Positions 36,029 through 43,162 of a stretch of DNA of 64,000 nt are shown here, piece after piece. How positions within the stretch are numbered: the first letter of the stretch is position 1; every line of letters begins with the position of its first letter. Location: the NCBI GenBank assembly GCA_027658995.1, contig JAQDQK010000014.1, positions 15,198 through 79,197 on the forward strand, read 5' to 3'. The notes below the pieces were generated by a model. The model was not told the DNA's origin. It searched no databases and was given only the letters and a program-made list of their open reading frames with translations. The translations under genes were made by a program, and so were the position numbers. Source of the stretch: Propionibacteriaceae bacterium AM104-82 (lineage in GTDB: Bacteria > Actinomycetota > Actinomycetes > Propionibacteriales > Propionibacteriaceae).

Positions 36029-37450
36029 GTGGCCGACGAGACTTTCGCCGACCTTGGTGTCCACGAATCCATCACCTCCGCGCTGGCCGAGGCCGGCATC
36101 GTCCATCCCTTCCCGATCCAGGCGCTGGCGATCCCGCTGGCCCTGGGCGGAAGCGACCTGATCGGACAGGCCCGCACGGGCACCGGTAAGACCCTTGCGT
36201 TCGGCGTCAGCCTGCTGCACCGCATGGTGACCATCTCCGACGGCGTGAAGCCGACCCACGGTAAGCCGCGCGCCCTCGTGGTGTGCCCGACCCGCGAGCT
36301 GGCCCTGCAGGTCGGCCGCGACATGGACGTGGCGGGCAAGCACCTGCAGATGCGCGTCCTGACCATCTACGGCGGCACCGGCTACGACGAGCAGCTCGAC
36401 ACCCTTGAGAAGGGCATCGACATCGCCGTCGGCACTCCCGGCCGGCTCCTCGACCTCGCCGACCGCGGCGCGCTCGACCTGAGCCGCGTCCAGGTGCTGG
36501 TCCTCGACGAGGCCGACGAGATGCTCGACCTGGGCTTCCTGCCCGACATCGAGCGGATCCTGCGCAAGACGCCGTCGGATCGTCAGACGATGCTGTTCTC
36601 GGCGACGATGCCCGCGCCGATCCTGACGCTTGCGCGCGCCACCCTGAACAAGCCCATCAACATCCGCGCCGAGGGCGCCAACGCGCAGATGACGGTCCCC
36701 GACATCGAGCAGTTCGTCTACCAGGCGCACGACCTCGACAAGCCGGAGATCATCGCGCGGATCCTGCAGGGCGAGAAGACCACCAAGGTGATGGTCTTCA
36801 CCCGCACCAAGCGCGCCGCGCAGCGCCTGATGGACGACCTGGTCGACCGGGGCTTCGCGGCCGCGGCGATCCACGGCGACCTGAACCAGCAGGCCCGTGA
36901 GCGCGCGCTGAAGAAGTTCCGCGCAGGCACCATCAGCGTGCTCGTCGCCACCGACGTCGCCGCCCGCGGCATCGACATCAGCGGCGTGAGCCACGTCGTC
37001 AACTACGAGTGCCCCGACACCGACGCCACCTACGTGCACCGCATCGGCCGCACCGGTCGCGCCGGCAACACGGGCGTCGCGGTGACGCTGGTGGACTGGT
37101 CGGATCTGCAGCGCTGGAAGATGATCGACCATGCGCTCGAACTGGGCAAGGGCACGCCCGAGGAGACCTACTCGACGTCGCCTCACCTGTTCACGGACCT
37201 GAGCATCCCCGAGGGCACCAAGGGCAGGCTGCCCGGCGCCGTCGCGAAGGAGCGCCCCTCCGATCGCGAGCGTGGCTCGCGGCAGACCTCCGGTGAGGGC
37301 GGCGGCCGTCGTCGTCGCACCCATCGCTCGACGGAGGCCGCGGGCGACCGCGCCGCCGAGAAGAAGTCGGGCGATCAGCCGTCGAAGCCGCGTCGTCGCC
37401 GTCGTCGCACGGTCAACGGCGTCGAGGTGAACCGCGAGGAGGCCAAGTAG
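36029..37450 (+). CDS. DEAD-box ATP-dependent RNA helicase (RhlE/CshA-like)
   Basis: RNA-unwinding ATPase for ribosome assembly or mRNA turnover; 473 residues. Q-motif and Walker A are IVHPFPIQ and ARTGTGKT, followed by PTRELA, LDEADEM, FSATMP, VATDVAARGIDI and HRIGRTGRAG. The C-terminal ~90 residues are basic and Arg-rich (KPRRRRRRTV), likely RNA-binding. The start is odd: GTG 36029 has almost no ribosome site, whereas CTG 36011 in the same frame has GAAGG 8 bases before it, so the protein may begin six codons earlier. Expression may be attenuated by the upstream leader. Confidence 0.93.
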   Translation: MADETFADLGVHESITSALAEAGIVHPFPIQALAIPLALGGSDLIGQARTGTGKTLAFGVSLLHRMVTISDGVKPTHGKPRALVVCPTRELALQVGRDMDVAGKHLQMRVLTIYGGTGYDEQLDTLEKGIDIAVGTPGRLLDLADRGALDLSRVQVLVLDEADEMLDLGFLPDIERILRKTPSDRQTMLFSATMPAPILTLARATLNKPINIRAEGANAQMTVPDIEQFVYQAHDLDKPEIIARILQGEKTTKVMVFTRTKRAAQRLMDDLVDRGFAAAAIHGDLNQQARERALKKFRAGTISVLVATDVAARGIDISGVSHVVNYECPDTDATYVHRIGRTGRAGNTGVAVTLVDWSDLQRWKMIDHALELGKGTPEETYSTSPHLFTDLSIPEGTKGRLPGAVAKERPSDRERGSRQTSGEGGGRRRRTHRSTEAAGDRAAEKKSGDQPSKPRRRRRRTVNGVEVNREEAK

Positions 37451-37469
37451 GCCTCCCCAACGTCTGAAG

Positions 37470-37500
37470 GACGGCCGCGTCCCTGAGGGGCGCGGCCGTC
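37470..37500. terminator. Terminator between DEAD-box helicase and trpS
   Basis: A 10-bp perfect stem (GACGGCCGCG with its complement) extended by an inner CCC/GGG pairing, placed between two convergent genes. The right flank is CTTGCGTT, a short T-poor tail. Confidence 0.75.
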
Positions 37501-37529
37501 TTGCGTTGGCTGAAAGGCGGCTTCCGGGC

Positions 37530-38621
37530 TCAGTAGTCCATCTGCATCGCGGCGCGGACCTCGGCGAGCGTCTGATCGGCGATCGCGTTGGCGCGGGCGT
37601 TGCCGTCGGCGAGCACCTGGCGCAGGTAGCCGGGGTCGGCCTCCAACTCGGCGCGGCGGGCGCGGATCGGCGCGAAGTACTCGTTGAGCGACTCCGTCAC
37701 AAGCTTCTTCAGGCCGCCGCCGCCGGCGTCGCCCAGTTCCTCTGCGACGTCCTCAGGGGTGCGACCCAGTGAGAGCGCCGCCACGTTGACGAGGTTGGAG
37801 ACCTCGGGACGGTTGGCGGGGTCGTAGCTGATGTGACGGTCCGAATCGGTCACGGCCCGCTTGATCAGCTTCGCGGTCTCGTCGGCGGTCATCCGCAGTT
37901 CGATGGTGTTGCCCTTCGACTTGCTCATCTTCTGGCCGTCGAGGCCGAGCACGGTGCCGGAGGCGCTCAGCAGCGCGTCGGGCTCCGGGAAGACGGGACG
38001 CGAGGCGTCGGCGCGACCGTAGCGCTCGTCGAAACGTCGGGCGATCACGCGCGCCTGCTCCAGGTGCGGCAACTGGTCCTTGCCGACGGGCACCAGGTTC
38101 GCCTTGCAGAAGAGGATGTCGGCGGCCTGGTGCACCGGGTAGGTGAGCAGCAGCCCGGACATCGGGCGGCCGCCCGTGTCGTCGAGTTCCGTCTTGACGG
38201 TGGGGTTGCGGCGCAGTTCGGCGTCGGTGACGAGCGAAAGGAACGGCAGCATCAACTGGTTCAGCGCGGGAACCGAGGAGTGCGTGAAGAACGTGGCCTG
38301 CGCCGGGTCGAGCCCGACCGCCAGGTAGTCGGTCAGCAGCGAGTAGACGCGCTCCTTGATGGGTCCGACGCCGTCGCGGTCGGTGATGACCTGGTAGTCG
38401 GCGATCAGGATCATCGTGTCGATCCCGAGGTTCGCGAGCCGGACGCGGTTCTGGAGGGACCCGAAGTAGTGCCCGATGTGCAGGTGACCGGTCGGCCGGT
38501 CGCCCGTCAGGATGCGGAACTTGGAGGGGTCCTTGGCGATCTCCGCCTCGATCTCGCGGCTGCGCTCCGTGGAGCGGGCCAGCGAGGCCTCGTGATCGTT
38601 GCTGCCCGGGTCGAGCGACAT
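37530..38621 (-). CDS. trpS: Tryptophanyl-tRNA synthetase
   Basis: Class I aminoacyl-tRNA synthetase charging tRNA-Trp; 363 residues. The HIGH motif is in GHLHIGHYFGSL and the KMSKS loop is GQKMSKSKGN; both are complete. The N-terminus has a ~35-residue charged extension before the catalytic Rossmann fold (FRILTGDRPTG). Probably a single gene, with the convergent terminator downstream and PHP gene 60 bases upstream. No T-box or leader peptide is evident. Confidence 0.97.
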   Translation of the reverse strand: MSLDPGSNDHEASLARSTERSREIEAEIAKDPSKFRILTGDRPTGHLHIGHYFGSLQNRVRLANLGIDTMILIADYQVITDRDGVGPIKERVYSLLTDYLAVGLDPAQATFFTHSSVPALNQLMLPFLSLVTDAELRRNPTVKTELDDTGGRPMSGLLLTYPVHQAADILFCKANLVPVGKDQLPHLEQARVIARRFDERYGRADASRPVFPEPDALLSASGTVLGLDGQKMSKSKGNTIELRMTADETAKLIKRAVTDSDRHISYDPANRPEVSNLVNVAALSLGRTPEDVAEELGDAGGGGLKKLVTESLNEYFAPIRARRAELEADPGYLRQVLADGNARANAIADQTLAEVRAAMQMDY

Positions 38622-38681
38622 CGGTAACTACCTGTCTGATGGGGGTTTGTCTGCGGCCCCAAGCCTAGCGCTCCCCCGCCG

Positions 38682-39533
38682 CTACACCACTCCGCCTCGG
38701 CGTCGGATCCGTCCGATGAGATCGCGGTACGCCGACGGGCGGGTCACGTTGGCGCCAAGCGGATGGTTCTTCTTGCCCGTGCCGTGGTAGTCGCTCGAGC
38801 CGGTGCGCACCAGGCCGAGGCGGGCGCCCATCTCGAACAGCAGCGAGCGGGTGTCCTCGTCGTGGTCGGGATGGTCGACCTCGATGCCCTCCAGCCCGTG
38901 CGACCTGACAAGCGACTCCAGGTAGGGCGCAGGCAGCACCTCGCGGTTCCCGCGGCCCCACGGGTGCGCGATGACGGCGACGCCCTTTGCCGCGTGCACC
39001 AGGTCGATGCCGCGCTCAAGCGGGACGGCGTAGCGGTGCACGTAGCCCGGCTTGCCGTCGCCGAGCCACTTCGCGAACGCCTCGTCGCGGTCCTCGACGT
39101 AGCCCTTGGCGACCAGCGCGTCCGCGACGTGCGGGCGGCCGACGGCGGGCGCCCCGTGCGCGGCCGCCATCACGTCGTCCATCGTGATGGGGAGACCGGC
39201 CTCCGTGAGCCGCTCCACCATGGAGGGCAGCCGGTCGGTGCGGCCGAACCGGATCCGGCCCAGTTCCTCGTTGAGCGCCCGGTCGAACGGGTCGCAGCCG
39301 TAGCCGAGCAGGTGGACGGAGTGGCCGTCGTGTTCGGTGGACAGTTCGATGCCGCACAGCACCTTGACGCCGATCCGCTTGCCCGCCTCGAGCGCCTCTG
39401 TGATGCCGCCGAAGGAGTCGTGGTCGGTCAGCGCGATGACGTCCAGCCCCGCCTGATGGGCCTTCATGACGAGGCTCGTGGGCGTGTCCGTGCCGTCGGA
39501 GACGCGCGAGTGGGTGTGCAGGTCGATCCTCAT
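38682..39533 (-). CDS. PHP-domain phosphoesterase
   Basis: 283-residue metal-dependent phosphoesterase of the PHP family, related to actinobacterial RNase/AMP phosphatases (TrpH/YciV type). Metal motifs are intact: DLHTHSRVSDG, ALTDHDSFGG, GIELSTEHDG, VAVIAHPWGRG, GIEVDHPDHD and TGSSDYHG. Family members hydrolyse 3',5'-nucleotide bisphosphates or short RNA, so a similar substrate is likely. ATG 39533 starts just before the first metal motif; ATG 39542 is an alternative. Confidence 0.91.
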   Translation of the reverse strand: MRIDLHTHSRVSDGTDTPTSLVMKAHQAGLDVIALTDHDSFGGITEALEAGKRIGVKVLCGIELSTEHDGHSVHLLGYGCDPFDRALNEELGRIRFGRTDRLPSMVERLTEAGLPITMDDVMAAAHGAPAVGRPHVADALVAKGYVEDRDEAFAKWLGDGKPGYVHRYAVPLERGIDLVHAAKGVAVIAHPWGRGNREVLPAPYLESLVRSHGLEGIEVDHPDHDEDTRSLLFEMGARLGLVRTGSSDYHGTGKKNHPLGANVTRPSAYRDLIGRIRRRGGVV

Positions 39534-39562
39534 GCGCCCCATCCTAGGGCGGGAGGCCGTGG

Positions 39563-40219
39563 TCAGCGGCGAGTGGGACGCTGTCTCTTGGCACCGTTCC
39601 TGGAACCGGATCTCGGGGCGCCGGGGCGGCCCTGCTGGCCGGCGCGCCTGCGCGGCTCCGGCGCCTCCTTGGTGCGACGCTCCGCCTCGCTGCGGGAACT
39701 GTTGACGCTGCGGCCCCGCACGACCCCGATGAACTCGTCGATCAGCGGGTTCTCGTCGTCGACGCGCCACACCAACGCCACCGTGGTGGGGGGCGCGTCG
39801 GTGATGGGGCGGTAGACCATGTCGCGCCGCGACAGGCTGCGGGCCACCGACATCGGCACGCTCAACACCGCCGCCGAGTAGGTCGCAAGGTCGATGCTCG
39901 CGGGCTCCGCATCCGCGACGACGTTCTCGTCTGCGAGGTCTTCGAGGCTCAACTCGTCGAGTTCGGCGAGCACGTGGTCCTTCGACATCCACACCACCGG
40001 CACCTCGTCGTAGAGCGGGATGGCGTGCAGCCCGTCGCGTCCGATGGGAAGCCTGGCGAAGCACAGGTCGAGCGATCCGTCGACGACACGGCCGCGCTGC
40101 TGATCGACGGTGATCTCCTCGACTGCGAGGTCGACGCCGGGGAACCGCTCCCGCCAGATGCGCTCCCACTTGGTCAGCGTCACCCCGGGGACCTTCCCGA
40201 TGCGCAGGCAATTCGTCAC
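39563..40219 (-). CDS. LysR-type effector-binding domain protein without DNA-binding domain
   Basis: 218-residue protein matching only the C-terminal periplasmic-binding-like half of LysR regulators: LRIGKVPGVTLTKW at the start, DLCFARLPIGRDGLHAIPLY in the middle. No winged helix precedes it, since only 30 bases separate it from the divergent DUF5997 gene. The last ~40 residues form a basic Arg/Ser/Gly tail (RPGAPRSGSRNGAKRQR) that could contact DNA or RNA. Whether it regulates with DUF5997 is an inference from the divergent pairing seen in many actinobacteria. GTG 40219 is the best start; a TTG lies just upstream. Confidence 0.8.
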   Translation of the reverse strand: MTNCLRIGKVPGVTLTKWERIWRERFPGVDLAVEEITVDQQRGRVVDGSLDLCFARLPIGRDGLHAIPLYDEVPVVWMSKDHVLAELDELSLEDLADENVVADAEPASIDLATYSAAVLSVPMSVARSLSRRDMVYRPITDAPPTTVALVWRVDDENPLIDEFIGVVRGRSVNSSRSEAERRTKEAPEPRRRAGQQGRPGAPRSGSRNGAKRQRPTRR

Positions 40220-40249
40220 CCGCAACAGGCTACCCGTAAGCTCGGTGGA

Positions 40250-40603
40250 ATGAGCCAGACGCTGAAGCCGATCACCGCGGCAGCCAAGCTGGGCATCTAC
40301 CTGCCCGCAGCCCCGGAGGAGTTCCGCGCGACCTCGCACACCCGCGAGGAGATCGACGATCTGCGGGCCGATCCGCCGGCCTGGCTGGTCGACCTGCGCC
40401 GCAACGGCCCGTTCCCCCGCGACGTCGTCGCGCAGAAGTTGGGCGTCTCCCGTTCCGGGCTGGCGCGCGCCGGCGTCACCGATGCCCTGACGGCCGACGA
40501 GATCGGCGTGCTGCTCGCGGACCCGCCGGAGTGGCTGGTGCGTGAGCGCGAGACGCACCGCAACGTGCTCGCCGAGCAGGCCCGCGCGGACCAGCGCGAC
40601 TGA
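40250..40603 (+). CDS. DUF5997 family protein
   Basis: 117-residue actinobacterial protein of unknown function. The centre (FPRDVVAQKLGVSRSGLARA) resembles a helix-turn-helix, with the recognition-helix-like part at about residues 58-75, and it has two copies of a DPPxWLV motif (residues ~40 and ~90). Divergent from the LysR effector-domain gene with a 30-base gap, so both promoters must overlap. ATG 40250 is adopted because homology begins with LKPITAAAKLGIYLP. Confidence 0.82.
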   Translation: MSQTLKPITAAAKLGIYLPAAPEEFRATSHTREEIDDLRADPPAWLVDLRRNGPFPRDVVAQKLGVSRSGLARAGVTDALTADEIGVLLADPPEWLVRERETHRNVLAEQARADQRD

Positions 40604-40658
40604 TCCGCGCACTGGCGCCGAGGGCCGCGGCCCCGACACCCCACTACGCTTGGATCCC

Positions 40659-41135
40659 ATGAAGCTCGATTACGTCCACACCTACGCCGCTACCCCGGAG
40701 CAGGTCGTCGCCCTGATGCGCACCCCTGAGTTCCTCGACGACGTCGCCAATCATGCAGGCGCCGTCGCCCACACCGTCGACGTCTCCGACGACTCGACCA
40801 GGCTCGGGATGACTTTGAAGGTGCCCTCGAGCCTCACGAAGTTCGTGGGACAGACGATGCGGATCGACCAGATCTTCCGCTTCCAGGCTGCAGGCGCCGA
40901 CGGAACCGTCCCCGGCACCGTCGAGGTCGACGTGCCCGGCATGCCCGTCGAGGTGAGCGCCGCCGCGCAGTTGCGCCCCGAGGGTGACACCACCCGCGGA
41001 ATCTACTCGGGCGACCTGCGGGTCAGGATCCCGCTGGTGGGCAAGAAGGTCGAGGCCCAGGTCGAGCCGTTCATCACCGACGCGTTCGACGGGCTTGAGC
41101 GTCGCGCGGCCGACTGGCTGTCGCGCGGCAACTAG
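40659..41135 (+). CDS. DUF2505 family protein (START/SRPBCC-like fold)
   Basis: 158-residue actinobacterial protein of the DUF2505 group, probably a ligand-binding helix-grip fold: MKLDYVHTYAATPEQV opening, mixed beta strands, and a C-terminal helix (PFITDAFDGLERRAADWL). Ligand unknown. TACGCT ends 8 bases before ATG 40659 and no ribosome site exists, consistent with a leaderless transcript. Its 3' end overlaps the convergent small gene by 4 bp. Confidence 0.87.
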   Translation: MKLDYVHTYAATPEQVVALMRTPEFLDDVANHAGAVAHTVDVSDDSTRLGMTLKVPSSLTKFVGQTMRIDQIFRFQAAGADGTVPGTVEVDVPGMPVEVSAAAQLRPEGDTTRGIYSGDLRVRIPLVGKKVEAQVEPFITDAFDGLERRAADWLSRGN

Positions 41136-41341
41136 CCGACGACGAACCCGTCGCCCTCGACAAGCGCGCGGGCGACGTCCGGTTCGGCGTCGGTGAGCAC
41201 GAGGAACACGACCTCCTCGTCGTCGTCCTCCCCCAGGAACCGTTCGCGTCCCGTCTCGACGTAGTGCCCGGCCGCCTCAAGGGCGGCGCGGGTCGCCTCC
41301 GCATCCTCCGGGTCGTCGAAGGAGATGGTGGTGGGGCGCAT
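41132..41341 (-). CDS. Hypothetical 69-residue acidic protein coupled to ku
   Basis: I do not recognise this family. The 69-residue protein has a beta-alpha-beta look (RPTTISFDD, then helix AEATRAALEAAGHYV, then EEVVFLVLTDAE), like a small ferredoxin-fold or SPOR-like unit, and is acidic. Its ATG overlaps the ku stop as TGATG, so it is translated with ku. Function unknown; the coupling suggests, but does not prove, a link to end joining. Confidence 0.7.
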   Translation of the reverse strand: MRPTTISFDDPEDAEATRAALEAAGHYVETGRERFLGEDDDEEVVFLVLTDAEPDVARALVEGDGFVVG

Positions 41342-42150
41342 CAACTGGCCTTGGTGGCCGCGGCCTCCTCACGCCGCTGCTTGGCCGCCTCGACCGACGC
41401 CTTCAGTGCGGCCATCAGGTCGACGACGTCGCCAGCGGGTGCCGAGGTGTCTGCTGCCTCGGGGAGGCTCGCGCCCGCCAGCTTTGCCTCGACGACCTCC
41501 AGGAGAGCCTCGCGGTAGGAGTCGCTGTAGGCCTCCGGGTCGAAGGTGCCCTCGAGTTGGCTGATCAGCATCTTGGCCATGTCGATCTCGGCGTCGGAGA
41601 CAGTCACCTCTGCGGGCGGTGCCGCGAACGAACCGTCGCGCAGTTCGTCGGGCCAGTACATGGTGTGCATCAGCAGCAGGTCGTCCTTGGCGCGGATCAG
41701 GGCGAGCGACTCCCGGCTGCGCAGCGCCACCTTGACGACGGCGACCTTGTTCTCGCGGGTCAGCGCGTCGCGCAGCAGCACGTAGGGCTTCTGGCCTGCG
41801 TTCTCGGCCTCCAGGAAGTAGGTCTTCTGGAAGAACCGCGGGTCGACCTCATCCTCGTCGACGAACTGCACCACGTCGACCGTCTTCAGCGTCGACAGCG
41901 GCAGGTTGGCGAAGTCCTCGTCTGTCAGGATCGCCATCCGCCCGTCTGAGGCCTCGAAGCCCTTGGCGATGTCGGCGAACTGGACGACCTCGCCGCACTT
42001 CTCGCAGACGCGCTGGTAGCGCACCCGCCCGCCGTCGGTGGAGTGCACCTGGCGGAAGCTGACGTCCTTGTCGTCGTTGGCGCCGTAGACCTTGACGGGG
42101 ATCGAGACCAGACCAAACGAGATCGATCCCTTCCAGATGGAGCGTGGCAT
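41341..42150 (-). CDS. ku: Ku, DNA double-strand-break end-binding protein
   Basis: Homodimeric ring protein that threads broken DNA ends and recruits LigD-type enzymes in bacterial non-homologous end joining; 269 residues, normal length. N-terminal PRSIWKGSISFGLVSIPV, the CEKCGE segment and the core strand VVQFVDEDEVDP are typical. The C-terminus after residue 235 is Ala/Lys-rich (AAKQRREEAAATKAS) and probably binds DNA. It starts 3 bases after the DUF6912 stop; the 69-residue gene overlaps its end. Confidence 0.96.
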   Translation of the reverse strand: MPRSIWKGSISFGLVSIPVKVYGANDDKDVSFRQVHSTDGGRVRYQRVCEKCGEVVQFADIAKGFEASDGRMAILTDEDFANLPLSTLKTVDVVQFVDEDEVDPRFFQKTYFLEAENAGQKPYVLLRDALTRENKVAVVKVALRSRESLALIRAKDDLLLMHTMYWPDELRDGSFAAPPAEVTVSDAEIDMAKMLISQLEGTFDPEAYSDSYREALLEVVEAKLAGASLPEAADTSAPAGDVVDLMAALKASVEAAKQRREEAAATKAS

Positions 42151-42153
42151 ATC

Positions 42154-42630
42154 TCAGTCCTCCTTGAGCCGTCGGTATTCGACGACGTCGTTCCAGAGCA
42201 GGTCGTGGTTGTTGAGCAGGTCCTGGACCTGCGGCAACTCCCAGACCTGGTCGATGGTCATGCCCTTGGAGATCGCGGCGGCGTCGGCCACGTCCGTCCC
42301 GGGCTCGTCGGCGAACCAGGCCGTGATGGCCTTGGTGGGCAACTCGCGAAGGCTGACCTGACCGTTGCCTGGGTCCTCCCCCGGCTCGACAAGGGACGGG
42401 TCGACCTCGGCGACCACGACAAGCCGGACGCCGTGCGAGGCCAGCCCTGCGACGGAGGCGAGCACCAGCGCCGCGTATTCGGCGTCCTCCGAGTCGGAGG
42501 GGGCGTAGCCCAGTTCGACGAGCAGTTCGGGGGTGACGGTGTAGGCCGCCCTGTCGGGGCCAAGCGACTCCCCCGCCAGCACGTCGAGTTCGTGCGGGGC
42601 GACGGGGACAAAGACCAGTTGGCGGTTCAC
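42154..42630 (-). CDS. DUF6912 family protein
   Basis: 158-residue acidic protein conserved in actinobacteria, function unknown. Recognisable parts are RQLVFVPVAPHELDVL at the start and LLNNHDLLWNDVVEYRRL at the end. GTG 42630 lies 7 bases after TAGGCT with no ribosome site, so it probably heads a leaderless operon DUF6912-ku-small protein. Divergent from the Rv3235-family gene across a 148-base gap. Confidence 0.8.
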   Translation of the reverse strand: MNRQLVFVPVAPHELDVLAGESLGPDRAAYTVTPELLVELGYAPSDSEDAEYAALVLASVAGLASHGVRLVVVAEVDPSLVEPGEDPGNGQVSLRELPTKAITAWFADEPGTDVADAAAISKGMTIDQVWELPQVQDLLNNHDLLWNDVVEYRRLKED

Positions 42631-42778
42631 GTGCCCCAGCCTAGATGCAGGGGGTGTCGATTGCTCAGCGATCCGCTGGGGCGTCGCCGAACCAGGGGGT
42701 GTTGTCCGGCCCATGGCCGTGTTGTCGTGGGCGGGTGCGGCCGTTCCTGGGCCGCTGGGCGGGTCCTAGCGTCAGCCC

Positions 42779-43159
42779 ATGACAGTGATCAGCGCCCGGC
42801 CCGCGACCCTGGCCGTCGTCCATCCCGAGCCGGCTCCTTCGCCGGAGCCGCCCGCGCCTCCGCAGGCGATGGCGCTGATCACGGCGCTGCTTGAGGCGAT
42901 GATGGGCAGGAGGCCGCTGCACCAGTTGCGTCCGCACCTGGATCTCGCGGCCTTCGGGCACCTGGTTTGCTACGTCGACGAGGGCGCGTTCCGGCGGATG
43001 ACGGTGGGTAGCGTGCGCACCCAGATGCCGACGGGTCGGGCGGTCGAGGCGAGCGTCCGGCTGCGCTGCGCCTCGCGCTGGATCAGTTGCGTGATCCGGC
43101 TCGATGTCGGGCAGCGCGCGTGGCGCTGCACCGACCTGACGGTGCTGCAGCCGTCATGA
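42779..43159 (+). CDS. Rv3235-family protein
   Basis: 126-residue actinobacterial protein named after M. tuberculosis Rv3235, function unknown. A Pro/Ala-rich start (PEPAPSPEPPAPPQ) precedes the conserved domain with RRPLHQLRPHLDLAAF and a C-terminal RAWRCTDLTVLQP. The location next to secA is the same as in mycobacteria, where it sits near secA1. TAGCGT ends 6 bases before ATG 42779. Its stop lies 3 bases from the convergent secA stop. Confidence 0.83.
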   Translation: MTVISARPATLAVVHPEPAPSPEPPAPPQAMALITALLEAMMGRRPLHQLRPHLDLAAFGHLVCYVDEGAFRRMTVGSVRTQMPTGRAVEASVRLRCASRWISCVIRLDVGQRAWRCTDLTVLQPS

Positions 43160-43162
43160 GGC

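Noticed and set aside
42631..42778. Possible small gene in the 148-base gap between DUF6912 and Rv3235
   Set aside because: The only frame there is an Arg/His/Gln-rich antisense extension through the Rv3235 gene; promoter elements for both neighbours explain the gap.
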